Below the pieces are notes generated by a model. It was given only the letters and a program-made list of their open reading frames with translations. It searched no databases and was not told the origin of the DNA. Source: Priestia megaterium (GTDB taxonomy: Bacteria; Bacillota; Bacilli; Bacillales; Bacillaceae_H). From it: DNA of 64,000 nt. Positions 9,393 through 18,810 of this stretch are shown in pieces; the stretch's first letter is position 1; each line of letters opens with the position of its first letter. Where the stretch lies: the NCBI RefSeq assembly GCF_009497655.1, contig NZ_CP023317.1:2137501-2201500 (forward strand). The letters are read 5' to 3'. The translations under genes were made by a program, and so were the position numbers.

Positions 9393-10109
9393 ATGGATAC
9401 GCTACGTGAAATTATTTGCGAAAAAAGAGCCTACAGCTATTCACCTCATACTCATGATCATAACTACAGTCAGCTTTTGTTTCCGCTAGCAGGTGCTCTT
9501 GATATTCAAGCAAGCGAGCAGCACTTAACGCTGCAAGAAGGATGCTTTTACATTCCGCCTCGTCAACTGCATACGTATCAAGCTAAAAATACAAATGAAT
9601 GTTTGGTTGTTGATATTCCTTTGAAATTTACAGAAAGTGCGCATCTTTCTCAAGAAGCAGCTTTTATTCAATGGGATTCAACGTGGAAAGCACTTCGCTA
9701 CCTGTTACTTGAGGGGCTTCAAAAAAGCACTGACAGGGGGGCGCTTGAAGATTTAGTCCGTTACGTTCAGCATTATTTGCCAAAGAAACAAACGTTTAAA
9801 TCCATTGATTACCTTCATGCTAACTTCAATCAAGAGTTAAATATAGAAAGTCTTGCTAAGCTGGAAAATTATCATCCTGCCTATTTTTCCACTTGGTTTA
9901 AACAAAAAACGGGTTATTCGCCTCAAAGCTATGTAGCGCATATACGTTTAAATAAAGCAAAAGAACTGCTAAAAGAGAGCAGCTACTCGGTAACGTATAT
10001 TGCGCATGAAGTGGGCTATCACAGCTTGTCTTCATTTACGAAATGGTTTGCAAAACAAGAAGGAGTCTCACCCACGCAATATCGAAGTATCTTAAAAACA
10101 GACAAATAA
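9393..10109 (+). CDS. AraC-family transcriptional regulator
   Basis: A 238-residue regulator. The N-terminal cupin-like sensor domain (about 10-80) has HTHDHNYSQLLFPLAG and a GCFYIPPRQLHTY segment. The C-terminal AraC DNA-binding domain (about 135-235) has two helix-turn-helix units, the second ending in GYHSLSSFTKWFAKQEGVSPTQYR. The next gene, 64 bp downstream on the same strand, is an EamA transporter. Such pairs usually mean the regulator controls the exporter; this is inference. Confidence 0.9.
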   Translation: MDTLREIICEKRAYSYSPHTHDHNYSQLLFPLAGALDIQASEQHLTLQEGCFYIPPRQLHTYQAKNTNECLVVDIPLKFTESAHLSQEAAFIQWDSTWKALRYLLLEGLQKSTDRGALEDLVRYVQHYLPKKQTFKSIDYLHANFNQELNIESLAKLENYHPAYFSTWFKQKTGYSPQSYVAHIRLNKAKELLKESSYSVTYIAHEVGYHSLSSFTKWFAKQEGVSPTQYRSILKTDK

Positions 10110-10173
10110 GATCATAAAAGCGGAAAAACTTTTTTCTTTCTTTTAGCTATGATAAAAGAAAGGAGATGAAACG

Positions 10174-11058
10174 ATGAATACTTCATTATCAAAAATACTT
10201 ATTTTATGTGCCGCAGTTTTGTGGGGAACAACAGGAACCGCCCAAGCTTTAGCATCTGCTGAAGCGCATTCCGTGGCTATTGGAGCCGTACGTTTAGCGG
10301 TAGGGGGACTATCGCTTCTTACAGCTTGTCTTATACAAAGAAAGAATGTGGACGTAAGACGTCTTCCTATTTTGCCTCTTGCGGTTGCTGCAGCAAGTAT
10401 GGCCGCTTATCAGCCTTTATTTTTTTCAGCTGTCATTGAAACGGGTGTTGCAGTAGGAACAATGGTGGCAATCGGCAGTGCGCCTGTTTTATCAGGAGTA
10501 TTAGATTACATAGTGTACCGCAAGAAACCTACAAAAAAATGGTTGCTTGCTACGGTTACTGGTATTATAGGGTGCAGCTGCTTGTTGTTAAAAAAAGATA
10601 CTCAAATCGACGTGATAGGTTTGGGTATGGCTATAGGAGCAGGGACGTCTTTTGCTTGCTATACGACTGTTAATAAAAAAATTGTTCAGCATGTTGATCC
10701 GCAAGTAGGAGCTTCGCTTGTGTTTACAGCCGCCGCTGTTTTACTGATTCCATGCTGGTTTATGTATGATATGAGCTGGCTAGCCTCTTTAAATGGAATA
10801 GGCATCGCTCTTCACTTAGGAATACTTACGACGGCGCTTGCTTATGTATTATTTTCTACAGCGCTTAAGTCGGTGCAAGCGTCTACCGCCGTGACGTTAT
10901 CGCTAGCAGAGCCTGTTACCGCTTTTTTACTTGGCGTCTTTTTTTTAGGAGAATCTCTAACTTTGGTAAACATATGCGGAGCAGCACTAGTATTTGCTAG
11001 CTTAGCGTTTTTAACGTATTCTCCGAAGTCATCGCTAAATCAAGAGGTGCGTATATAG
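10174..11058 (+). CDS. EamA-family (DMT) transporter
   Basis: A 294-residue inner-membrane protein with ten predicted helices arranged as two EamA repeats (about 8-135 and 150-285). WGTTGTAQALA near the N-terminus and SLAEPVTAFLLGVFFLGESL near the end are typical. The family exports amino acids or metabolites; the substrate is unknown. ATG 10174 follows AAAGGAGATG. The gene is probably regulated by the adjacent AraC protein and ends in a bidirectional terminator. Confidence 0.85.
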   Translation: MNTSLSKILILCAAVLWGTTGTAQALASAEAHSVAIGAVRLAVGGLSLLTACLIQRKNVDVRRLPILPLAVAAASMAAYQPLFFSAVIETGVAVGTMVAIGSAPVLSGVLDYIVYRKKPTKKWLLATVTGIIGCSCLLLKKDTQIDVIGLGMAIGAGTSFACYTTVNKKIVQHVDPQVGASLVFTAAAVLLIPCWFMYDMSWLASLNGIGIALHLGILTTALAYVLFSTALKSVQASTAVTLSLAEPVTAFLLGVFFLGESLTLVNICGAALVFASLAFLTYSPKSSLNQEVRI

Positions 11059-11093
11059 AAAATCCCCTTTCTCTATAGAAAGGGGATTTTTTA
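11059..11093. terminator. Bidirectional terminator between the EamA and ABC-F genes
   Basis: A 14-bp perfect stem (AAAATCCCCTTTCT with complement) with a CTAT loop, A-rich on one side and T-rich on the other, between two convergent genes. Confidence 0.92.
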
Positions 11094-12713
11094 TTAAGCG
11101 TACATGCTAGCTACTTGTTTTTGCAGGTTGCTGTCTTCTAAATACTCATCGTACGTCATTTGCTTGTCAATTACTCCGTTTGGCGTAATTTCAATTACAC
11201 GATTTGCAATCGTTTCAACGAACTGATGGTCATGAGATGTGAAAATCATTGAACCTTTGTAGCTGATAAGTCCATTATTTAGTGCTGTGATTGATTCTAA
11301 GTCAAGGTGATTCGTAGGATCGTCTAGTAAAAGAACGTTTGAACCGCTTAGCATCATTTTAGAAAGCATACAGCGAACTTTTTCTCCTCCGGAAAGAACG
11401 TTGGCTTTTTTCAACACTTCTTCACCAGAGAATAGCATTCTGCCTAAGAAACCGCGTAAGAAGCTTTCGCTTTGGTCATTAGGTGAATATTGACGCAGCC
11501 AGTCTACTAAGTTTAAGTCTCCGTTTTCAAAGTACTCGGAGTTATCTTTAGGGAAGAAGGCTTGAGACGTTGTGACACCCCACTTGTACGTACCGCTGTC
11601 CGCTTCCATTTCACCCATTAAAATCTTCATTAATGTTGAATTTGCAAGTTCGTTTCGGCCTACAAGAGCAATTTTATCATCTTTATTCATAATAAAGCTT
11701 ACGTTATCAAGTACTTTTACGCCGTCAATTGTTTTTGTTAGACCTTCAACGCGAAGTACGTCATTTCCAATCTCACGTTCCGGCGTGAAGTTCACGTACG
11801 GATAGCGACGAGAAGAAGGACGGATGTCATCTAATGAAATTTTATCAAGCAATTTTTTACGAGACGTTGCTTGTTTTGATTTCGATGCATTTGCGCTAAA
11901 GCGAGCGATAAAGGCTTGAAGCTCTTTAATTTTTTCTTCTTTTTTCTTATTCGCATCTGACGCCATTTTTTGTGCTAATTGACTTGATTCATACCAGAAA
12001 TCATAGTTACCAACGTAGACTTGGATTTTACTGAAGTCAAGGTCAGCAATGTGCGTACATACTTTGTTTAAGAAGTGACGGTCATGTGATACAACAATGA
12101 CTGTGTTTTCAAAGTTAATTAAGAACTCTTCTAACCATTGAATTGCTTGGATATCCAAGTTATTCGTAGGCTCATCTAGAAGTAATACATCAGGTTTTCC
12201 GAATAAAGCTTGTGCAAGAAGCACTTTTACTTTTTCACTACCCGTTAGTTCAGCCATTTTTTTGGCGTGAAGATCTTCAGAAATACCTAATCCTTTTAAA
12301 AGAATAGCCGCTTCTGATTCTGCTTCCCAACCGTTTAATTCAGCAAATTCACCTTCAAGCTCAGCTGCTTTCATTCCGTCTTCATCTGTGAAGTCTGCTT
12401 TCATATAAATAGCATCTTTTTCTTGCATTACTTCATAAAGGCGAGCGTGCCCCATAATAACGGTTTTCATAACTTCTTGATCTTCATATTCGAAGTGGTT
12501 CTGTTTTAAGACAGCAAGGCGTTCGCCAGGGCCCATATGTACATCACCAGTCTGAGATTCAATTTCACCAGATAAAATTTTTAAAAACGTTGATTTTCCA
12601 GCACCGTTTGCGCCGATTAATCCATAGCAGTTACCAGGCGTGAATTTAATATTCACATCTTCAAATAACTTTCGGTCGCCAAATCGTAAACTTACATTAC
12701 TAACTGTAATCAT
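11094..12713 (-). CDS. ykpA: ABC-F family ATPase (YkpA/YbiT-like)
   Basis: A soluble twin-ATPase of 539 residues in the ABC-F class, which acts on ribosomes rather than in transport. The first domain has GANGAGKST (Walker A), LTGSEKVKV in place of LSGGQ, and LLLDEPTNNLD. A basic coiled linker with the SANASKSKQATSRKK segment lies at about 245-285. The second domain has LSGGEKVR, but GRNELANST in place of a Walker A, so the Lys is missing, and LLLDDPTNHLD with Asp at the catalytic Glu position. ATG 12713 follows a GGAGGA site; the frame from 12737 reads through that site. Monocistronic. Confidence 0.88.
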   Translation of the reverse strand: MITVSNVSLRFGDRKLFEDVNIKFTPGNCYGLIGANGAGKSTFLKILSGEIESQTGDVHMGPGERLAVLKQNHFEYEDQEVMKTVIMGHARLYEVMQEKDAIYMKADFTDEDGMKAAELEGEFAELNGWEAESEAAILLKGLGISEDLHAKKMAELTGSEKVKVLLAQALFGKPDVLLLDEPTNNLDIQAIQWLEEFLINFENTVIVVSHDRHFLNKVCTHIADLDFSKIQVYVGNYDFWYESSQLAQKMASDANKKKEEKIKELQAFIARFSANASKSKQATSRKKLLDKISLDDIRPSSRRYPYVNFTPEREIGNDVLRVEGLTKTIDGVKVLDNVSFIMNKDDKIALVGRNELANSTLMKILMGEMEADSGTYKWGVTTSQAFFPKDNSEYFENGDLNLVDWLRQYSPNDQSESFLRGFLGRMLFSGEEVLKKANVLSGGEKVRCMLSKMMLSGSNVLLLDDPTNHLDLESITALNNGLISYKGSMIFTSHDHQFVETIANRVIEITPNGVIDKQMTYDEYLEDSNLQKQVASMYA

Positions 12714-12737
12714 GTATGAGCAGTCCTCCAAATTCAA

Positions 12738-13093
12738 TATCTATAAAATTATACCATTCTTTTGAGATAAGAGCGATATGAATACAATATTTCAAACATA
12801 AAGTGTAACCGACACTTTAAGCACTCGTCAACCATTTAAGGGATTTTTTGAGCGGTAACGCTTGATTATTCTAGCATTCACCAAAACTTTGAGCAGCAAA
12901 CTAGTATATCTAAGCCTTCAGTAAGCAGCTCTTTTTCATTTTTAAGATGGATGTTGTATTCCTTTGTATAAGAAACAAAAAGAAGAATAATACTACCTGG
13001 TAAATAAAAGAATTTCTATGAAGTAAACACTGATATTTTACGGATGCTTATTTCTAAAGTTGGTTTGATATAGACATAAATAGGGTGATGATT
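12738..13093. other. Intergenic region upstream of ykpA and the first ger operon
   Basis: About 350 bp between divergent genes. On the minus strand a TATAAT lies at 12753-12748, about 35 bp before ykpA, and is probably its -10 element. A small hairpin (AAAGTGT, 5-nt loop, ACACTTT) is at 12800-12818. I see no gene and could not place a sigma-G promoter for the ger operon with confidence. Confidence 0.4.
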
Positions 13094-13219
13094 ATGTGGA
13101 AATTAGTTGTTTCCTATCTTCCAGAAGGGCCAGTTTTTATACAAGCAGTTCTGGTTTTTTTCATCCCGTATATAATCTACAAATTATTAAGCGGGATTCG
13201 TAATTCAGAGGAAGAGTGA
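13094..13219 (+). CDS. 41-residue membrane peptide leading the first ger operon
   Basis: A small frame with an AGGGTG site six bases before ATG 13094. It encodes a short N-terminus, one hydrophobic helix (about 12-32) and a charged SGIRNSEEE tail. Its TGA overlaps the ATG of the downstream gerA-type gene (TGATG), so translation is probably coupled. No homologue is recognised by eye. Position and coupling suggest an accessory subunit or leader peptide of the germinant receptor; this is inference. Confidence 0.6.
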   Translation: MWKLVVSYLPEGPVFIQAVLVFFIPYIIYKLLSGIRNSEEE

Positions 13220-14796
13220 TGAAAGTGAAAAAATGGAGATCAACAATAAAAAAAATAGGAAACCATGCGAATGAAAAGGAAAACAAAAAGGAATTTACAT
13301 CTCAAAATTCATCTAATCATGTTACGGATCATTTAGCTTTAACTCTAAAAGCAGTTAAAAATGAAATTGGTCATAACTCCGACGTTCATTTTCGGGAGTT
13401 TATTATAGGACGTACAGGCATTCAGGCAGCTATTATTTTTGTAGAGGGGCTATCAGATAAAGATCTTATTGAAAAACATATTTTGTCATCATTGATGGCT
13501 GATTTTTCAAAAGAATACCAACAGGATCAGCTTTACGTAAAGGAAAGCCTTTCAAAACAGTTTATTAAAAGCCAAGTATTATCAATCAGTGATGTAGAAG
13601 AGGTTCATTTCATTAAAGAAGTAACATCAAAAGTCTTAACAGGATCTACGGCTCTTTTAATTGACGGAATATCACCTGCTTTAATTCTTGGTACAAGCAA
13701 AGTGAAAACAAGGACGATTGAAGAGCCCGTATCAGAAGCATTAGTGAGAGGGCCGAGAGTAGGCTTCACTGAATCTTTAAGTGATAATACTTCTTTATTA
13801 AGAGGAAGCGGAGACATTGAAAATTTGTCGCTGGTGAAATTTCAAGTAGGAAAGCGTTCCAAAAAAGACTTAGTTGTTGCTTACATAAAGGAAATTGTTG
13901 ATCCAGAACTAGTTGAAAAAGTAGAAAAACGAATTAAAAAAATTGATCTTGATAATGTACCGGAGTCAGGATATGTGGAACAACTCATTGAAGATAATTA
14001 CCTTAGCCTATTTCCTCAGGTGCAGAATACGGAGCGTCCTGATCGTGTAATTGCTGCTTTGATGGAAGGGAGAGTAGCCATCTTATTAGACGGGACGCCT
14101 TTTGCTTTGATTGCCCCCGTTACGTTTAGCATGATGCTACAGTCGCCGGAAGATTATTATGAAAGGTGGATTCCCGGTACATTTATTCGTTTTCTTCGTT
14201 ATATTGCAGTAGTTCTTTCCCTTTTTACACCGGCTTTGTATATTGCTTTTATTTCGTTCCACCCAGGGATGATTCCGACTAAATTGGCTATTTCCATTAT
14301 AGGAACAAAGTCTGGAGTGCCGTTTCCAGCCCTTATAGAAGCCTTATTCATGGAAATAGCTATCGAAATCTTGAGAGAAGCTGGACTCAGGTTACCAAAA
14401 CCAATTGGTCCAGCAATGGGAATTGTCGGTGGATTAATTATTGGAGAAGCTGCTGTGCAGGCAGGGATTGTTAGCCCTATTTTAGTGATTATTGTGGCGT
14501 TAACTGCCATTTCATCGTTTGCTATTCCGCAATATAGCGTCGGGATTTCATTGCGTATTCTTCGCTTCATAGCTATGCTATGCGCTGCCATACTTGGATT
14601 ATACGGCGTCGTTTTATTTTTCCTTTTTATGACCAGTCATTTGGTGAAACTAAAAAGTTTTGGCGTATCTTACATGAGTCCAGCGGTACCCTATCGTTTA
14701 AGTGAATGGAAAGACTTGATGGTCCGTATGCCTCTTATGATGATGAAAAGACGTCCAAAGATGATGCACACCAAAGATTCTCTACGAAAAGGATAG
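13219..14796 (+). CDS. Spore germinant receptor A subunit (GerA family)
   Basis: A 525-residue GerAA-type subunit of a spore inner-membrane germinant receptor. It has a long hydrophilic N-terminal region (about 1-300, including the [11 protein letters not shown] and [18 protein letters not shown] segments conserved in the family) followed by four to five membrane helices (about 325-490) with [22 protein letters not shown] and the [20 protein letters not shown] stretch. GAGGAAG precedes ATG 13219. First full gene of an A-B-C operon. Receptors of this class trigger germination by nutrients in the mature spore; the germinant cannot be told from sequence. Confidence 0.93.
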   Translation: MKVKKWRSTIKKIGNHANEKENKKEFTSQNSSNHVTDHLALTLKAVKNEIGHNSDVHFREFIIGRTGIQAAIIFVEGLSDKDLIEKHILSSLMADFSKEYQQDQLYVKESLSKQFIKSQVLSISDVEEVHFIKEVTSKVLTGSTALLIDGISPALILGTSKVKTRTIEEPVSEALVRGPRVGFTESLSDNTSLLRGSGDIENLSLVKFQVGKRSKKDLVVAYIKEIVDPELVEKVEKRIKKIDLDNVPESGYVEQLIEDNYLSLFPQVQNTERPDRVIAALMEGRVAILLDGTPFALIAPVTFSMMLQSPEDYYERWIPGTFIRFLRYIAVVLSLFTPALYIAFISFHPGMIPTKLAISIIGTKSGVPFPALIEALFMEIAIEILREAGLRLPKPIGPAMGIVGGLIIGEAAVQAGIVSPILVIIVALTAISSFAIPQYSVGISLRILRFIAMLCAAILGLYGVVLFFLFMTSHLVKLKSFGVSYMSPAVPYRLSEWKDLMVRMPLMMMKRRPKMMHTKDSLRKG

Positions 14797-14802
14797 CAGC
14801 TT

Positions 14803-15930
14803 ATGATAAAAGGAAGTGAATCAGAGGTAATGATAAATTCAAAAGATCGTATTACGACGCCACAAACAGCTATTATTGTCATCAATTTTATACTTGGAAC
14901 TGGTATTCTGACGTTGCCTCGAACAGCTGCGGAACAAGTGAAAACACCAGATGTGTGGTTAACTGTTATTCTAGGAGGAATAGTCACCATGATAGCAGCG
15001 ATAATCATGGTGAAGTTAAGCGGGAAATTCCCTGGAAAGACGTTTTATCAATACAGTAAAGAAATTACAGGGAAATGGTTGAGTAAGTTAATTAGCTTAC
15101 TTATGATAGGTTATTTTTTACTGCTTGGTGGTTTTCACGCTCGTTCATTGGCAGAAGTAACCGGATATCTCTTGCTGGAAGGAACGCCGACGTGGGCTAT
15201 TATTATGCCATTCATGTGGATAAGCCTCTATTTAATTAGAGGGGGCATTAATCCGATCGCTCGACTGTTTGAAATTATATTCCCTATTACCGTTATTCTT
15301 TTTTTACTGGTAGCTTTTATGAGTATGAAAATATTTGAAATAGATAATCTGCGCCCCGTACTTGGATCAGGAGTCCTTCCTGTACTAAAAGGGGTAAAAA
15401 CAACTGCTCTTGCATTCACCGGTCCTGAAATCATGTTAATCATTTTAGCTTTTATGAAAGAACCGCACAAAGCAGGAAAAGCTGTGCTAGTTGGAATTAC
15501 TATTCCTATATTTATTTATGTGATTACTGTTGTAATGGTGATTGGAGCGTTATCGATTGATGGAGTAGTAGTAAGAACATGGCCAACGCTTGATTTAATA
15601 AGGAGTTTTGAGCTGACAGGCTTGATTTTTGAACGATTTGATTCCTTGCTGCTAGTTGTATGGATCATGCAGATGTTTGCTTCTTTTACTATTAACCATT
15701 ACGCCGCTTCATTAGGACTGTCTCAGCTTTTCCAAAAAAACATTCATCCATTTATGTATGGTTTGCTTCCGGTCATATATCTTATTTCCATGATTCCTAA
15801 AAATATTAATGATGTATTTAAATTGGGAGATATGATTGGCAATATCGCCTTAGTTTTATTTGGCTTTTTGCCGCTGCTTCTTCTCATTATTTCAAAAGTA
15901 AAGGGAGTAAAATATGAAACAAACCTTTAA
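14803..15930 (+). CDS. Spore germinant receptor B subunit (GerB family permease)
   Basis: A 375-residue integral membrane subunit with about ten helices, of the GerAB branch of the amino acid/polyamine permease superfamily. The start TTPQTAIIVINFILGTGILTLPR is typical of the family. It is thought to form the germinant-binding channel part of the receptor. It starts 6 bp after the A subunit gene. ATG 14830 is an alternative start that trims nine residues. The 3' end overlaps the C subunit gene by 17 bp, so the operon is translationally coupled. Confidence 0.92.
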   Translation: MIKGSESEVMINSKDRITTPQTAIIVINFILGTGILTLPRTAAEQVKTPDVWLTVILGGIVTMIAAIIMVKLSGKFPGKTFYQYSKEITGKWLSKLISLLMIGYFLLLGGFHARSLAEVTGYLLLEGTPTWAIIMPFMWISLYLIRGGINPIARLFEIIFPITVILFLLVAFMSMKIFEIDNLRPVLGSGVLPVLKGVKTTALAFTGPEIMLIILAFMKEPHKAGKAVLVGITIPIFIYVITVVMVIGALSIDGVVVRTWPTLDLIRSFELTGLIFERFDSLLLVVWIMQMFASFTINHYAASLGLSQLFQKNIHPFMYGLLPVIYLISMIPKNINDVFKLGDMIGNIALVLFGFLPLLLLIISKVKGVKYETNL

Positions 15931-17125
15931 CCATTTCCAGTACCTATTGGTTTTGTTTTCTGTTTTTTTGCTCTTTCCTCTGGCAGGCTGCTGGAGCAGT
16001 CATGAAATTGAAGAGCAAAGTTTTGGAGTGGGTGTGGCCTATGATAAAGGTAAGGAGTCCATAGCTGAAAAAGAATTTGATGAACAAGGAGAAGGGTATA
16101 CTAAAAAGAACTTGATTACGTCAACTTATCAACTTATCACTCCTCAAGTCGCAAGTTCAACCACTAAACAAGGAGGACCGCAGCAGAAATCTTACGTAAA
16201 TATTTCGGAAACAGGAGATTCTCCTTTTCAAATGCTTCGTGAATTATCTTTAAGAAGTGACACTCCTTTAACTAGTCCTCATATGAAAGTAATGGTTATC
16301 AGTGAGGCCCTTGCACGAGCGTATAGTTTAGAGCAATTAGTGGACCAAACTCTTCGGGACAATGATTTTAGACCTAGTTGCCTTGTGTTTATTAGTAAAG
16401 GAAGAGCTAGCGACACGTTAGAATCAAAAACAGCAGGAGAGATCCCAGCTTTTCACCTGTATGGAATGATAGACAATACGTATCGAACAACGCGGGTTTT
16501 ACCGCCCATGCCGCTTATTAAATTAGCAAGCAAGATTCAAACTGGATCTAGTTTTCTGTTGCAAAATGTATTATCAGCAAATGGAGAAATCAAATTTGCG
16601 GGTGCTGGTATAATTAAAGGGGAAACAAGCAAAATGATTGGTTTTTTGAATGAAGAAGAACTAGATGGTTTGGCTTGGATTACAGGGAAAGGGAAAGGCG
16701 GGCTAGTAAAAAGCTTTGATAAAAAGACCGGTCAGCTGATTGTATATGAAATAGAGTCTATGAAAAGTCACATTCAACCCCATGTTAAAGGAGATAATAT
16801 CTCTTTTGATGTACACATTGAATCAGTGGGAAGGCTATCTGAAAGTTGGATGACCTCAGGGAGCTCTTTTAATAATCAATTTTTACAGAATGCGCAAAAA
16901 ACTTCAGAAAAAAAAGTAAAGTACCTGGTAAGAAACGTACTAGAAAAAATGCAAACAAAATATAAAGTTGATGTTGCAGGTTTCGGAAATCAATTGAGAA
17001 TTAAGCAGCCTAGAACATGGATGAGGGTCAAAGGAAATTGGGATCAAACATTTAGTGAAGTGCCAATTAACTATGATGTGAAGTTAACGATTAAAGATTA
17101 TGGAGCATCCGGATCAAAAAAGTAA
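15914..17125 (+). CDS. Spore germinant receptor C subunit (GerC lipoprotein)
   Basis: A 403-residue GerAC-type lipoprotein. The signal peptide ends in the lipobox LAGC followed by WSSHEIEEQ, the usual GerC start of the mature protein. It is anchored by lipid to the outer face of the spore inner membrane and completes the A-B-C receptor. C-terminal sequence such as DVAGFGNQLRIKQPRTW matches the last domain of the family. Last gene of the operon, followed by a shared terminator. Confidence 0.93.
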   Translation: MKQTFNHFQYLLVLFSVFLLFPLAGCWSSHEIEEQSFGVGVAYDKGKESIAEKEFDEQGEGYTKKNLITSTYQLITPQVASSTTKQGGPQQKSYVNISETGDSPFQMLRELSLRSDTPLTSPHMKVMVISEALARAYSLEQLVDQTLRDNDFRPSCLVFISKGRASDTLESKTAGEIPAFHLYGMIDNTYRTTRVLPPMPLIKLASKIQTGSSFLLQNVLSANGEIKFAGAGIIKGETSKMIGFLNEEELDGLAWITGKGKGGLVKSFDKKTGQLIVYEIESMKSHIQPHVKGDNISFDVHIESVGRLSESWMTSGSSFNNQFLQNAQKTSEKKVKYLVRNVLEKMQTKYKVDVAGFGNQLRIKQPRTWMRVKGNWDQTFSEVPINYDVKLTIKDYGASGSKK

Positions 17126-17242
17126 GCACCTGACTGTAACTTTGCTTATCGTTATGTCAAAAATGAAAAAAACCTAAAAAAATAATAATCTCGGAACTTC
17201 CCACGAAATACTCATCGTATGCTTCGTACAGAGCCTTCAACA

Positions 17243-17290
17243 AACAACAAATAAGAGCTGCCGGTTTTCGACAGCTCTTATTTGTTGTTA
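17243..17290. terminator. Bidirectional terminator between the ger operon and ytoQ
   Basis: A long perfect inverted repeat with 18-bp arms at 17243-17260 and 17272-17289 and an 11-nt loop. The right arm overlaps the ytoQ stop codon, and A- and T-rich ends allow use from both sides. Confidence 0.88.
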
Positions 17291-17728
17291 TTCAAAAATA
17301 TAAGCTAGTGCTTGAAGAGCCTGTTCTGGCGTTTCGACTACAACTTGGGCTTTGTTTGACAGTTCTTTAAGCGGGTGGTGCAGTTTTTCAGGGCGAACCA
17401 AAATTAGCGGTTTATCTAATGCGATGGCTGTCGCCGCATCCATTGCGCTGTTCCACTGTTTGTATTTTTCACCAAATAAAGCAATGACCACATCAGATTT
17501 TTTAAGGAGCACCTGCGTGCGTAAATTATTAATTTGAGAAGCAGCTTCATCTTTTAAGACAGCGTTAGGCTGTTTTCCTAAAATTTCTTCTCCAATGTTG
17601 TCGGAGCGGTCATGGTCTGTCATGGGACCGACAAAGGTAAGGGGAAGGTTTAATTGTTCCGCTTGGTTTTTAATTTCGTCTCGCCAGTTATCGTGAATTT
17701 GCCCGGCAAGGTATACGGTTAAGTTCAT
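17288..17728 (-). CDS. ytoQ: YtoQ family protein
   Basis: A 146-residue cytoplasmic protein matching Bacillus YtoQ in length and motifs (YLAGQIHDNWRDEI at the start, FVGPMTDHDRSDNIGE, SDVVIALFGEKYKQWNSAMDA, and DKPLILVRPE). The Rossmann-like layout recalls nucleoside 2-deoxyribosyltransferase-type folds, but no function is established that I know of. Monocistronic, with the bidirectional terminator at its 3' end. Confidence 0.85.
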   Translation of the reverse strand: MNLTVYLAGQIHDNWRDEIKNQAEQLNLPLTFVGPMTDHDRSDNIGEEILGKQPNAVLKDEAASQINNLRTQVLLKKSDVVIALFGEKYKQWNSAMDAATAIALDKPLILVRPEKLHHPLKELSNKAQVVVETPEQALQALAYIFE

Positions 17729-17895
17729 TATGTAGAAGTCCTCCTCTAACTAAGATTTGTTTTATTTTATCAAATGTAAGCGGATAATACGAATGATTTG
17801 AATGGGCTACTTTTCCAAAAATAAGGTTATAGTAGACAAATAGTTAAAAAAGAGAAACAATAGAAGGCGTATTGCTAATTAAAGAAAGGATGTAC

Positions 17896-18810
17896 ATGAT
17901 GACAGAAACAGTGCTACAAGTAGATCATGTCAGTAAAGTAATTGGGAAGAAAACCATTTTGCATGATGTATCCTTATCGGTTGAGCGCGGTGAGATTTTC
18001 GGATTGCTTGGTCCGAACGGATCTGGAAAAACAACGCTCATTCGTACCGTCGTAGGACTCATTAAAGAAACAAAGGGAACAATTACCGTCAATGGGTTTC
18101 CTTTAAAAGAACAGTTTACATCAGCTATGAAATCAATTGGAGCGATTATTGAAAATCCTGAGTTTTATGATTATCTGACGGGCTATCAAAATTTAAAACA
18201 CTTTGCGAATATGCATGAAGGGATCACAGCAGAACGCTTGGATGAAGTGATTGCGCTAGTAAAGCTTGAAAACAGCATTCATGCAAAAGTGAAGACGTAT
18301 TCCCTTGGGATGAGACAGCGTTTAGGAGTAGCTCAAGCTATTTTACATAGGCCTGCATTGCTTTTACTAGACGAACCAACAAATGGTCTAGACCCAGCGG
18401 GAATGAGAGAATTTCGTACATATTTACAAACCCTCTGCAGGGAAGAAGGTATTTCAATTTTAATCGCGAGCCACTTATTAAAAGAAGTGGAAGCATTATG
18501 TGACCGCGTTGGTATTATTCAAAACGGCGAGTTAAAAGCTGTTCAAGATCTATCTCCAAATCGTCAAGATCAAGGGATGTATGTAGAATTTGAAGTATCT
18601 GACGTGCAACAAGCAGCGGATCTTTTATCTCAAGAATTCCAAGTAACAATAAAATCCGATAGTATTGATGTAGTGATTATGAAAGAACAAATTCCAGCTG
18701 TGAATAGAAAATTAGTGGACAGCGATATTTTAGTCTACCGAATCACTCCTGTTTATGAGACGCTTGAAGATTCGTTTATGTCCGTTACGGAGGGAGAGCA
18801 CCATGCTTAA
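17896..18810 (+). CDS. ABC transporter ATP-binding protein
   Basis: A 304-residue ATPase with Walker A GPNGSGKTT, signature YSLGMRQRLG and Walker B LLLLDEPTNGLDP, in the bacitracin/lantibiotic-export-like group (BcrA type). A C-terminal extension follows the ATPase core. ATG 17896 is chosen because AAAGG sits six bases before it, although the frame is open from 17872. It overlaps the permease gene by 8 bp. The export substrate is unknown; no regulator or kinase gene sits beside it. Confidence 0.9.
   Translation: MMTETVLQVDHVSKVIGKKTILHDVSLSVERGEIFGLLGPNGSGKTTLIRTVVGLIKETKGTITVNGFPLKEQFTSAMKSIGAIIENPEFYDYLTGYQNLKHFANMHEGITAERLDEVIALVKLENSIHAKVKTYSLGMRQRLGVAQAILHRPALLLLDEPTNGLDPAGMREFRTYLQTLCREEGISILIASHLLKEVEALCDRVGIIQNGELKAVQDLSPNRQDQGMYVEFEVSDVQQAADLLSQEFQVTIKSDSIDVVIMKEQIPAVNRKLVDSDILVYRITPVYETLEDSFMSVTEGEHHA

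Noticed and set aside
14199-15008. Minus-strand frames of 130 and 105 codons under the ger operon
   Set aside because: Shadows of the GerA and GerB coding regions on the other strand; hydrophobic-looking only because they mirror membrane genes.
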